Source of the DNA: Luteococcus sp052116585
Lineage (GTDB): Bacteria; Actinomycetota; Actinomycetes; Propionibacteriales; Propionibacteriaceae
Assembly (NCBI RefSeq): GCF_052116585.1
Contig: NZ_JBQKKT010000024.1
Coordinates: forward strand, 1-42,389
Direction: 5' to 3'
Length of the DNA stretch: 42,389 nt
Part shown: one piece after another, positions 7,751 to 15,298 of the stretch
Layout of the letters: every line of letters begins with the position of its first letter
Position numbering within the stretch: position 1 is the stretch's first letter
Notes under the pieces: generated by a model
Seen by the model: the letters and a program-made list of their open reading frames with translations, nothing else
The model's database searches: none
What the model was told of the DNA's origin: nothing
Program-made: the position numbers and the translations under genes

Positions 7751-8941
7751 TCAGCCGCCGATCGCCTTGATGGTCTCGCGGACCATCGCCAGCTCCTCAT
7801 TGGTGGGGATCACCAGCACCTCGACGGCCGAGTCGAGCGTGGAGATCCGCCGCGGCTGCTTGGAGCGGATCGAGTTCGCCTCGTCGTCCAGCTCCGCGCC
7901 GAAGATGCCCAGCTTGTCCACCACCATCTTGCGAACATTCGACGCATTCTCGCCGACGCCCGCGGTGAACGTGATGCAGTCCAGCCCACCCAGATGGGTC
8001 GCGTAGTTGCCGATGTAACCCACCAGGCGATGCACGTAGACGTCCATGGCCACCCGGGCGTCCTCGTCGCCGGCCTCGATCAGCTTGTCGATGTCACGCA
8101 TGTCGGTCTTGCCGGTGAGGCCGAACATGCCGGATCGCTTGTTGAGCAGGCTGTCGACGCCCGCCACGTCCAGGTTCATCACGCGGCCGAGGTAGGCGTG
8201 CAGCCCGGGATCGACATCGCCGGAACGGGTGCCCATGACAAGGCCCTGCAGGGGAGTGAGACCCATCGTGGTCTCGATCGGGTGCCCGCCGTCGATGGCC
8301 GAGAGCGATGCGCCATTGCCCAGGTGGCAGACGATCTGCTTGAGCTCCGAGATGTCTTTGCCCAGGAAGGCGGCGGCCTGGCCACTCACGTACTGGTGGG
8401 AGGTGCCGTGGAAGCCGTAGCGACGGATCTGGTACTTGCGGGCCACCTCGCGGTCGATCGCATAGGTGTACGCCTCGGCCGGCAGCTCCGCGAAGAAGGC
8501 GGTGTCGAAGACGGCGACGTGGGGCACGTCGGGGAGGATCTCACGGGCGGCGCGGATGCCGGCGATGCCGGGCGGGTTGTGCAGTGGCGCCAGACCACTG
8601 AGCTCCACCAGCTTGTTGATGACCGCCTGGTCAATCACCGTCGTGGAGTTGAAGTCGGTGCCGCCGTGCACCGTCCGGTGGCCCACCGCCACGGCGTCGA
8701 TGATGTCGGGGCCGTAGGTGTCGAACATCTTGACCACTGCGGCGATTGCCTCGGTGTGGCTGGGGAAGTAGACCTCGTCGTGGAACTCCTCGCCATCCAC
8801 CTCGTGGTCAATGGTTCCGGGGGTCGGCTCGCCGACCTTCTGCACCAGGCCGACGGCCATCACGGCTTCGGTGTCGGCGTCGATCATCTGGTACTTGATG
8901 CTGGACGAACCGCAGTTCAGCAACAGGATGGGCTTCGGCAT
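7751..8941 (-). CDS. ackA: Acetate kinase AckA
   Basis: This 396-residue enzyme interconverts acetyl phosphate and ADP with acetate and ATP. Signature 1 is LLNCGSSSIKYQ (residues 6-17) and signature 2 is RRYGFHGTSHQYVS (about 175-188). HLGNGASL and FTAGVGENA complete the ATPase-fold active site. Length matches the family (about 400). The ATG at 8941 matches the usual MPKPILLLNCGSSS start, but I see no clear ribosome site before it. pta, its normal partner, lies 2.7 kb away on the same strand with a plus-strand carboxyltransferase gene and htpX between, so the usual pta-ackA operon is broken. Its upstream region is shared with the divergent carboxyltransferase leader. Confidence 0.95.
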   Translation of the reverse strand: MPKPILLLNCGSSSIKYQMIDADTEAVMAVGLVQKVGEPTPGTIDHEVDGEEFHDEVYFPSHTEAIAAVVKMFDTYGPDIIDAVAVGHRTVHGGTDFNSTTVIDQAVINKLVELSGLAPLHNPPGIAGIRAAREILPDVPHVAVFDTAFFAELPAEAYTYAIDREVARKYQIRRYGFHGTSHQYVSGQAAAFLGKDISELKQIVCHLGNGASLSAIDGGHPIETTMGLTPLQGLVMGTRSGDVDPGLHAYLGRVMNLDVAGVDSLLNKRSGMFGLTGKTDMRDIDKLIEAGDEDARVAMDVYVHRLVGYIGNYATHLGGLDCITFTAGVGENASNVRKMVVDKLGIFGAELDDEANSIRSKQPRRISTLDSAVEVLVIPTNEELAMVRETIKAIGG

Positions 8942-9057
8942 GGCAACAGCGTAGCGATGAAGGCGGCCGGGGCCCATGGTGGGGGGGGCAGCCGTCGAGG
9001 CAAGGTGGTACGGCGACTGAAAGGCGGACCGGGTTCCCGTCGAGCCCTTCAATGAAT

Positions 9058-9095
9058 ACGGTGGTACCGCGGGACGACGGAGCCCCGCGGAGGAG
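9058..9095 (+). promoter_or_regulatory. T-box-like translational leader of the carboxyltransferase gene
   Basis: ACGGTGGTACCGCG (9058-9071) matches the T-box consensus AGGGTGGNACCGCG at all but one fixed position. Its CCGCGGG (9067-9073) can pair with CCCGCGG (9084-9090), and this hairpin overlaps the first two bases of the Shine-Dalgarno GGAGGAG (9089-9095), as in the translational T-boxes known before actinobacterial ileS. A diverged partial copy (GGTGGTACGGCG) lies at 9004. I could not identify stem I or a specifier codon, and the downstream gene is not a tRNA synthetase, so this remains a candidate. Confidence 0.4.
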
Positions 9096-9103
9096 TGGAT
9101 GTC

Positions 9104-10594
9104 ATGGCACGCACCCGGTACGACGCTCGTGAATTCGTCGAGATGGTGGCGGATGAGGGCAGTTTCGAGCGGTGGCCGTCGTCGCCACATCGCACCAGCG
9201 ACCCGGACTACCGGATCGATCTGGAGAAGGCGCGCGAGGCGACCGGGCTTGACGAGGCGGTGCTGACGGGCCGGGCGATGCTCGACGGGCATCCGGTGGC
9301 CCTGGTGGTCAGTGAGTTCGGCTTTCTGGGCGGGTCGATCGGCCACACCACCAGCGACCAGATCCTGCGGGCGATTGAGCGGGCCACCGACGAGCGGCTG
9401 CCCCTGCTGATGGCGCCCTGCTCCGGCGGCACCCGCATGCAGGAGGGCACCACGGCCTTCGTGCAGATGATCAAGATTGCCCAGGCCGCCCAGGCCCACC
9501 GTCGGGCGGGCCTGCCGTACCTGGTCTACCTGCGCCACCCGACGACCGGTGGCGTCTTCGCCTCTTGGGGCTCGCTGGGGCAGGTGACCCTGGCAGAACC
9601 GGAAGCGCTGGTGGGCTTCCTGGGTCCGCGTGCGCAGGAGGCCATCAGCGGAACCCGGATCGAGGAGGGCGTGCAGCGATCGGAGAACCTGTTCCGGTTG
9701 GGCATCGTCGACGGAGTGGTGCCGGTGGGAGAGGTACGGCCGGTGTGGGCCCGCGTGCTGAAGGCGTTGGGGGCTCCCAGCGTCGTGCCCGGCACCGTTC
9801 AGCGTGGCCGCTCCCAGCTGGCCGATGCCGCCGATCCCTGGGAGGCGGTGGTGGCGACCCGTCACGAGCGTCGTCCCGGTCTGGCGGAGTTGGTGCACTG
9901 GCAGTGCGAGGATGTGGTCTGGTTGAGCGGGACCGGCGACGGCCAGATGGACCCGGTGATGCGCGTCGGACTTGCCCGTCTGGACGGCCTGCCGATGGTG
10001 CTGGTGGGGCAGAACCGGGCTCTGCCGGTGGAGCAGCAGTCGTTGAGCCCTGCGGGTCTTCGGCTGGCCCAGCGAGGCTACCGGCTGGCGCAGGAGCTGG
10101 GCCTGCCGGTGGTCAACCTGATCGACACCCCCGGCGGTGCGCTCACGAAGGAGGCCGAGGAATCGGCCCTGGCGGGTGAGATCGCCCGCACCCTGGGTCT
10201 GTTGGCAGACCTCACGGTGCCGACGATCTCGGTGCTGCTGGGGCGAGGTGGCGGCGGCGTCGCGCTGGCCATGCTCCCGTCGGACCGGACCCTGGGCGCC
10301 CAGAACGGTTGGTTGGCGCCGCTGCCGCCGGAGGGGGCCAGCGCGATCGTGCACCGCAGCGCCGAGCGGGCCGCCGAGATGGCGCGTCTGCACCGGCTGG
10401 GGGTGAACGACCTGCACGCCGAGGGTGTGGTGCACGAGGTGATCCAGGAGCCGGAGGACCCGGCGGCAGACGGGGGAGAGGCCTTCTCCCGGGCGATCGC
10501 CGAGGCCATCAGCCACCACCTGCGGGAGCTGGCTGAGATGCCCACCCCCGAGCGTCTGGTGATGCGACGAGACCGTTTCAAGCTGCTCGGCTGA
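9104..10594 (+). CDS. Fused acetyl-CoA carboxylase carboxyltransferase (beta/alpha), AccD3-like
   Basis: This 496-residue protein joins both crotonase-fold carboxyltransferase halves. The N-terminal half is AccD-like (SEFGFLGGSIGHTTSDQI and APCSGGTRMQEGTTAFVQM) without the zinc ribbon of bacterial AccD. The C-terminal half is AccA-like (LPVVNLIDTPGGALTKEAEE, LLGRGGGGVALAM). The size and order match mycobacterial AccD3 (about 495 residues). It should transfer a carboxyl group from biotin to acetyl-CoA or a related acyl-CoA, but no biotin carboxylase or carrier gene is nearby. The ATG at 9104 has GGAGGAG 8 bases upstream; the in-frame GTG at 9095 lies inside that site and is rejected. The leader carries a T-box-like element. 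The gene is alone on its strand between ackA and htpX. Confidence 0.85.
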   Translation: MARTRYDAREFVEMVADEGSFERWPSSPHRTSDPDYRIDLEKAREATGLDEAVLTGRAMLDGHPVALVVSEFGFLGGSIGHTTSDQILRAIERATDERLPLLMAPCSGGTRMQEGTTAFVQMIKIAQAAQAHRRAGLPYLVYLRHPTTGGVFASWGSLGQVTLAEPEALVGFLGPRAQEAISGTRIEEGVQRSENLFRLGIVDGVVPVGEVRPVWARVLKALGAPSVVPGTVQRGRSQLADAADPWEAVVATRHERRPGLAELVHWQCEDVVWLSGTGDGQMDPVMRVGLARLDGLPMVLVGQNRALPVEQQSLSPAGLRLAQRGYRLAQELGLPVVNLIDTPGGALTKEAEESALAGEIARTLGLLADLTVPTISVLLGRGGGGVALAMLPSDRTLGAQNGWLAPLPPEGASAIVHRSAERAAEMARLHRLGVNDLHAEGVVHEVIQEPEDPAADGGEAFSRAIAEAISHHLRELAEMPTPERLVMRRDRFKLLG

Positions 10595-10639
10595 ACGGCC
10601 CGCGGCAGGCTCGGGGGCTGCTCGACGGGAGCTGCAGGG

Positions 10640-11530
10640 TCACTGCCCCATGCGCTGGGCCTGCTGCTCCAGGCGCATGATGCGGTCGGCCGTCGACGGG
10701 TGGGTGCTGAAGGCCTGGCGGACGTCGAGGCCACCAAAGGGGTTGGCGATCATCATGTGGCTGGCGTTCACCATGTCCTTGGTGGGCGGCAGCGGGGCGT
10801 GGGCCACACCGTTCTCGATCTTCGCCAGGGCACTGGCCAGGGCGAGCGGATCTCCGGTCAGCTCGGAGCCGTCCTCGTCGGCGTCGAACTCACGGGTGCG
10901 GCTGATGGCCATCTGGATCACCGACGCTGCCAGCGGGGCGATGAAGGCCGCGGCGAGCATGCCCAGCACGCCGCCACCACCCTCCCGGTCGTCGCTGCGA
11001 CCGCCGCCGAACATGGCGCCGAAGCTGAGCATCTGCCCGATCGTGCTGATCACGCCGGCGATGGCGGCAGCCACGGAGCTGGTCAGGATGTCGCGGTTGT
11101 AGACGTGCATGAGCTCGTGGCCGAGCACGGCGCGCAGTTCACGCTCGTCGAGCAGCTGGGTGATGCCCTGTGTCACGCAGACCGCCGCGTGGTTCGGGTT
11201 GCGGCCGGTGGCGAAGGCATTGGGGCTCATCGTCGGGCTGACGTAGAGCCGGGGCATCGGCTGGTTGGCGCGAGCGGAGAGTTCCTGGATGGTCTGGTAC
11301 AGCCACGGGGCCTGCTCAGGGCTGACGGGCTGCGCGCCCATGGCGCGGATCGCCAGCTTGTCCGAGTTCCAGTAGCTGTAGAAGGTGGTGCCCAGACCGA
11401 TGAGGGCGAAGACCAGGATGTACGTGGAGTTGTTGGTGTAGCTGGCCAGGCCTGCGCCCACGAGCAGCAGCAGGCCGAAGATGCCGCCGAAGAGCGCTGC
11501 GGTCTTCAGACCGTTGTAGTGCTTGTGCAT
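10640..11530 (-). CDS. htpX: Membrane zinc metalloprotease HtpX
   Basis: This is a 296-residue M48-family membrane protease that degrades misfolded membrane proteins. Two hydrophobic segments lie near the N-terminus (LFGGIFGLLLLVGAGL and TYILVFALIGLG), and two more after the active site (SVAAAIAGVISTIGQML and MLAAAFIAPLAASVIQMA). The zinc site is HELMH at about residues 136-140, with the third ligand in SRTREFDADEDG. Length is normal for actinobacterial HtpX. The ATG at 11530 gives the expected MHKHYNGLKT start. It is the downstream gene of pta on the same strand, but a strong hairpin between them suggests separate transcription. Confidence 0.95.
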   Translation of the reverse strand: MHKHYNGLKTAALFGGIFGLLLLVGAGLASYTNNSTYILVFALIGLGTTFYSYWNSDKLAIRAMGAQPVSPEQAPWLYQTIQELSARANQPMPRLYVSPTMSPNAFATGRNPNHAAVCVTQGITQLLDERELRAVLGHELMHVYNRDILTSSVAAAIAGVISTIGQMLSFGAMFGGGRSDDREGGGGVLGMLAAAFIAPLAASVIQMAISRTREFDADEDGSELTGDPLALASALAKIENGVAHAPLPPTKDMVNASHMMIANPFGGLDVRQAFSTHPSTADRIMRLEQQAQRMGQ

Positions 11531-11577
11531 GTCTTCACAACGGATGGCCAGCGCCAGAAATTCCCCGGACCCCGACG

Positions 11578-11640
11578 CGACGAGGCCCCGCTCCGGCCGG
11601 AGGGGTCTTGGCCACCTCCGCCCGAGGCGGGGCCTCGTCG
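11578..11640 (-). terminator. Terminator hairpin downstream of pta
   Basis: A perfect 14-bp stem, CGACGAGGCCCCGC (11578-11591) with GCGGGGCCTCGTCG (11627-11640), begins 14 bases after the pta stop. The loop can form a smaller inner stem (CTCCGGCCGGAG). It should end most pta transcripts before htpX. Confidence 0.75.
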
Positions 11641-11653
11641 TCGTGCTGTTGGC

Positions 11654-13747
11654 TCAGGCCTCGCGCAGCGGCGAGCCCGCCCCGGCGGGCCGCTCCTGGG
11701 CCTGGATGGCCGTCATGGCGACGGTGGAGACGATGTCGTCGACGGTGGCGCCGCGCGACAGGTCGTTCACCGGGCAGTTGAGGCCCTGCAGGGTGGGGCC
11801 GACGGCAACGGCACCGGAGGTGCGCTGGACGGCCTTGTAGGTGTTGTTGCCGGTGTTCAGGTCCGGGAAGACGAAGACGGTGGCCTGTCCCGCGACGGGC
11901 GAGCCGGGCATCTTCTTCTGGCCGACGGCCGGGTCGATGGCGGCGTCGAACTGGATCGGGCCCTCCACCACCAGGTCGGGGCGCAGTTCCTTGACCATTG
12001 CGGTGGCCTCGCGGACCGCGTCGACGTCGGGGCCGGAGCCGGACTCGCCCGTGGAGTAGCTCAGCATGGCGATGCGCGGCTCGATGCCGAAGTTCTTCGC
12101 GGTCTCGGCCGAGCTGATCGCGATGTCAGCGAGCTGTTCCGGGGTCGGGTTCGGGTTCACGGCGCAGTCGCCGAAGACCAGGACGCGGTCCGGCATGCAC
12201 ATCAGGAAGGAGCTCGAGACCACCTTGATGCCGGGCTTGGTCTTGATGAACTCCAGGCTCGGGCGGATGGTGTTGGCTGTGGTGTTCACCGCGCCGGAGA
12301 CCATGCCGTCGGCCATGCCGAAGTGCACCATCATCGTGCCGAAGTACGACGGGTCGGCCAGCTTCTCCTTGGCCTGCTCGAAGGTGACGCCCTTCTTGGC
12401 GCGCAGCTTGGCGTACTCCTGCGCGAACTGGTTGAGCAGCACGTCGTCGGTGGGATCGACGATCTTCGCCTTGGAGAGGTCGATCTTCAGCCGACGGGCG
12501 CGCTTGTTGATGGTCAGCGAGTCGCCCAGCAGGACGATGTTGGCCACGCCCCGCTCCAGGATGGTGCCGGCCGACTCCAGGATCCGGTCGTCGCCCGATT
12601 CCGGCAGCACGATCGTGCGCAGGCTGCTGCGGGCCTGGGCCATGATCTGGTTCTCGAAGGCGATCGGCGTGCGCAGGTTCGACGGGTGCCGCTCCAGCGA
12701 GTCGAGCATCTGGGCCGCATTGATGTTGTCGGTGAAGAGCTGGCGGCTCATCTCCATCTTGCGCGGCGAGCTGGTGCGCGAACCTTCCAGACGGCTCAGG
12801 ATCTGCGCCGTCTCGTAGGTGGTCTCCTCGACGGTCCAGATGGGCAGGCGGGCATCGACGGTGCTCAGCAGCTTGCGCATCGTGTCGGGGATCTCGTAAC
12901 CGCCCGTGAGCACCACGGCCGCGACATTGGGGAAGGCCGGCGAGTTGTGGGCCATCACGACGCCGGGCAGCAGGTCCATGCGGTCGGCCGGGATGAGGAT
13001 GGTGTGGTCATCCTTCATGCGCTTCAGCAGGTTCGGCAGGGTCATGCCGGCCACCACGATGCCCAGGGACTCCTTGCCGAGCTCACGCTGGCTGCCCACC
13101 CACAGATCGGACTTCATCGCATTGAACTGCATCTCGACGGTGGGCGCCGCGAGCATGTTGGTCTCGGGCAGCACGCCGGTGACCAGGTCTCCGCGGATGC
13201 CGGCCAGCGCGATGCGGGCCTCGTCGGCCAGCTCCGGGGGAACGCGCGTGGCGATCAGGCCGAAGATGGTGTTGTGGGCGCGCTCGAACTCCTTGAGCCC
13301 GACCTCGGCGGAGCGACGGACCTCGTCGACGGTGCGGCCCTTGCCGCGGACCACCAGCAGGACCGAGGCGTTGAGGTTGGCCGCGACGCGGGCCTGGAAG
13401 TTCATCTCGATGGGTGCCGTGACGCCGGCGTAGTCGGAGCCGACGATCACGATGGCGTCGTACTTCTTGCGCAGCACCTCGTAGCGATTGACGATGGTGT
13501 TCATCGCCTCGTCGGGATCGGCGGCGAGCTCGGCATAGCTGATGCCGATCGCGTCGTCGTAGGACTGCGGCACGGCTTCGTGCGCGATCAGGGTCCGGGT
13601 GACGATGTCATCTTCCGACGACTTCACCAGTGGACGGAAGACTCCCACGGAGTCGACGGTACGGGCCAGGGCTTCGACGAGGCCGAGTGCGATCGTGCTC
13701 TTGCCTTCGCCGCCCTCGGAGGACGCAATGTATACGGCTTTGGTCAC
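11654..13747 (-). CDS. pta: Phosphate acetyltransferase Pta (long, two-domain form)
   Basis: This 697-residue enzyme converts acetyl-CoA and phosphate to acetyl phosphate, the substrate of AckA. The N-terminal half is a dethiobiotin-synthetase-like P-loop domain (YIASSEGGEGKSTIALGLVEAL, residues about 6-27) followed by a DRTGG-type domain. The C-terminal half, from about residue 375, is the catalytic PTA_PTB domain (VLPESGDDRILESA, MADGMVSGAVNTTANTIRP, LSYSTGESGSGPDVDAVREA, GPIQFDAAIDPAV). The length fits the roughly 700-residue class. The start is a GTG at 13747 (VTKAVYIASSEGG) with no strong ribosome site; no better upstream start is in frame. The 150-residue membrane-protein gene lies 77 bases upstream on the same strand. 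Confidence 0.93.
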   Translation of the reverse strand: MTKAVYIASSEGGEGKSTIALGLVEALARTVDSVGVFRPLVKSSEDDIVTRTLIAHEAVPQSYDDAIGISYAELAADPDEAMNTIVNRYEVLRKKYDAIVIVGSDYAGVTAPIEMNFQARVAANLNASVLLVVRGKGRTVDEVRRSAEVGLKEFERAHNTIFGLIATRVPPELADEARIALAGIRGDLVTGVLPETNMLAAPTVEMQFNAMKSDLWVGSQRELGKESLGIVVAGMTLPNLLKRMKDDHTILIPADRMDLLPGVVMAHNSPAFPNVAAVVLTGGYEIPDTMRKLLSTVDARLPIWTVEETTYETAQILSRLEGSRTSSPRKMEMSRQLFTDNINAAQMLDSLERHPSNLRTPIAFENQIMAQARSSLRTIVLPESGDDRILESAGTILERGVANIVLLGDSLTINKRARRLKIDLSKAKIVDPTDDVLLNQFAQEYAKLRAKKGVTFEQAKEKLADPSYFGTMMVHFGMADGMVSGAVNTTANTIRPSLEFIKTKPGIKVVSSSFLMCMPDRVLVFGDCAVNPNPTPEQLADIAISSAETAKNFGIEPRIAMLSYSTGESGSGPDVDAVREATAMVKELRPDLVVEGPIQFDAAIDPAVGQKKMPGSPVAGQATVFVFPDLNTGNNTYKAVQRTSGAVAVGPTLQGLNCPVNDLSRGATVDDIVSTVAMTAIQAQERPAGAGSPLREA

Positions 13748-13824
13748 GTCACCGAGCCTAGCCGGTAACACTGTCAGTCGTGCAGGTGGTGTGCCTCCCA
13801 ATGGGGCCGCAGGTGACGCTCCGC

Positions 13825-14277
13825 TCAGTGCACCCGCGGGCCACTGCCCGGCTGCGTCGATATCTGGGAGGCACGGTCGACGAAGTGACCGGTCGCCAGG
13901 CCGTCCAGCAGGCCCACGGTGCCGGCCGCCAGGCCGATCCACTCGTGCTGCGCCCAGGCCAGCGTCCCCGCGACCGCGGCCACCAGGGCGATCACGTAGA
14001 CCACCCAGAAGGGGCGGGCCAGATGGTTCAGCTGCGAGACCACGGTGCGGTGGCCCTGTACGAAGCGCCCCAGTGCGAAGACGCAGAGGCCCACGATGAC
14101 CAGTCCGACGGCGATGGCCGGGACCGGTGCGAGGGCAAAGAGGAGGAATCCCAGAACCAGCGCGGCCAGGCCCAGGAGCACGAAGTACATGGCGTACTGC
14201 CGTCCGACGCGTCGCGAGAGGGCCAGCAACGCGTTGGGATCGGCGATCTGTCCGGAAGGCTGGTTGGGTGTGCTCAT
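13825..14277 (-). CDS. Small integral membrane protein of unknown function
   Basis: I do not recognise the family of this 150-residue protein. After a hydrophilic N-terminus (MSTPNQPSGQIADPNALL) come four likely membrane segments: MYFVLLGLAALVLGFLLFAL, IAVGLVIVGLCVFALG, PFWVVYVIALVAAVAGTL and a weaker one around WIGLAAGTVGLLDGLATG. The C-terminus is polar. The ATG at 14277 is assumed; there is no clear ribosome site and a start 12 codons upstream is possible. It is divergent from nfo and lies upstream of pta on the same strand, so it may be co-transcribed with pta, but nothing in the sequence indicates a shared function. Confidence 0.65.
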   Translation of the reverse strand: MSTPNQPSGQIADPNALLALSRRVGRQYAMYFVLLGLAALVLGFLLFALAPVPAIAVGLVIVGLCVFALGRFVQGHRTVVSQLNHLARPFWVVYVIALVAAVAGTLAWAQHEWIGLAAGTVGLLDGLATGHFVDRASQISTQPGSGPRVH

Positions 14278-14376
14278 GGGGCCCAGTCTGGCAAAGATGG
14301 TCCGGAGGGGCATTCGGCACGCCGCGTCCCGACGGGGTGCTGGCCGCAGCCCCCCAGAACTGTCACACGCGACGGA

Positions 14377-14382
14377 TAGAGT
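14377..14382 (+). promoter_or_regulatory. -10 box suggesting a leaderless nfo transcript
   Basis: TAGAGT ends 6 bases before the nfo ATG at 14389 and there is no ribosome-binding site. This places the transcription start at or very near the A of the start codon. No good -35 box is visible. Confidence 0.4.
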
Positions 14383-14388
14383 CGAAAC

Positions 14389-15180
14389 ATGATCCAGCTG
14401 GGTGCCCATGTTGACCAGACCGACCCCCTCGCGCAGGCCCGTGAGATGGGGGCCACCGCAGTGCAGTTCTTCCTGGGGGATCCCCAGAAGTGGAAGGGAC
14501 CGCAGCTCGACGCGGAGTGGGCCGAGGCTTTGCGCACTGAGGCCGTCGAGGCGGGCGTGCAGCTGTGGGTGCATGCCCCGTACGTGATCAACCTGGCCAG
14601 CACCAACAACCGCATCCGGATCCCGTCGCGCAAGTTGCTGCAGCAGAATGTGCACGCCGCGGCACAGATTGGCGCAGCCGGTGTGATCGTGCACGGGGGG
14701 CACGTCACCAAGGATGATGACCCGTCGGTGGGCTTCGAGAACTGGCGCAAGGCGGTGGATGGGCTGGAGATGGCCTGCCCGATCCTGATCGAGAACACCG
14801 CGGGTGGCGCCAATGCGATGGCCCGTCACCTGGAGCGGATCGACCAGCTGTGGTCCACCATCGAGAGCGCCTCTGACTCTGACCAGGTCGGCTTCTGCCT
14901 GGACACCTGTCACGCGCACGCCGGTGGCGAGGAGCTCGTCGGCCTGGTGGAGCGGATCAAGGCCATCACCGGCCGGATCGACCTGGTGCACTGCAATGAC
15001 TCCCGCGACGCCTTCGACTCGGGCGCGGACCGTCATGCGAATCTCGGCCAGGGTCAGGTGGATCCCGAGGGTCTGCTGGAGGTGGTTCGCCTCGCGGGTT
15101 CCTCTGTGGTGCTGGAGACGCCGGGCGATGCAGCCGTGCACGCCCAGGAGATTGACTACCTCAAGGAGCAGCTGGCCTGA
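14389..15180 (+). CDS. nfo: Endonuclease IV (AP endonuclease family 2)
   Basis: This 263-residue TIM-barrel enzyme should cut DNA 5' of abasic sites in base-excision repair. Family motifs are present: LWVHAPYVINLAS, IVHGGHVT, ILIENTAGGANAM and VGFCLDTCHAHAGG (the second endonuclease IV signature). DLVHCNDSRDAFDSGADRHANLGQGQ supplies further zinc-ligand positions, though its end differs from the usual HxxIGxG form. It is slightly shorter than E. coli Nfo (285). The ATG at 14389 directly follows a -10-like TAGAGT, so the mRNA may be leaderless. A sugar isomerase of the same superfamily is unlikely given the ENTAG and LDTCH motifs. Confidence 0.88.
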   Translation: MIQLGAHVDQTDPLAQAREMGATAVQFFLGDPQKWKGPQLDAEWAEALRTEAVEAGVQLWVHAPYVINLASTNNRIRIPSRKLLQQNVHAAAQIGAAGVIVHGGHVTKDDDPSVGFENWRKAVDGLEMACPILIENTAGGANAMARHLERIDQLWSTIESASDSDQVGFCLDTCHAHAGGEELVGLVERIKAITGRIDLVHCNDSRDAFDSGADRHANLGQGQVDPEGLLEVVRLAGSSVVLETPGDAAVHAQEIDYLKEQLA

Positions 15181-15251
15181 CGGCCCCGTCTGGCCCCCGC
15201 CTGGCTTCGGCATGGTGTTTGGGGCGTCGGGGTGCAAGAATTGCCGCTGAG

Positions 15252-15267
15252 CCTACGCAACCGTAGG
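15252..15267. promoter_or_regulatory. Inverted repeat upstream of the first acyl-CoA synthetase
   Basis: CCTACG and CGTAGG flank a CAAC spacer, and the outer GA/TC bases extend the symmetry. It lies about 32 bases before the start codon, in the promoter region. The form is that of a TetR-family operator, the usual type of regulator of actinobacterial fatty-acid genes. The regulator is not encoded nearby. Confidence 0.5.
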
Positions 15268-15298
15268 TTCAGGCAGTTCTTCTCGGGAAGGGACTGAG

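Noticed and set aside
10700..13768. A 1,022-codon plus-strand frame opposite htpX and pta
   Set aside because: It spans two well-identified genes and an intergenic terminator and gives a low-complexity product typical of antisense shadow frames.
14389..15180. Another inositol-type sugar isomerase
   Set aside because: Although it is a TIM barrel of the same superfamily, the ENTAG and LDTCHAHAGG motifs identify endonuclease IV.
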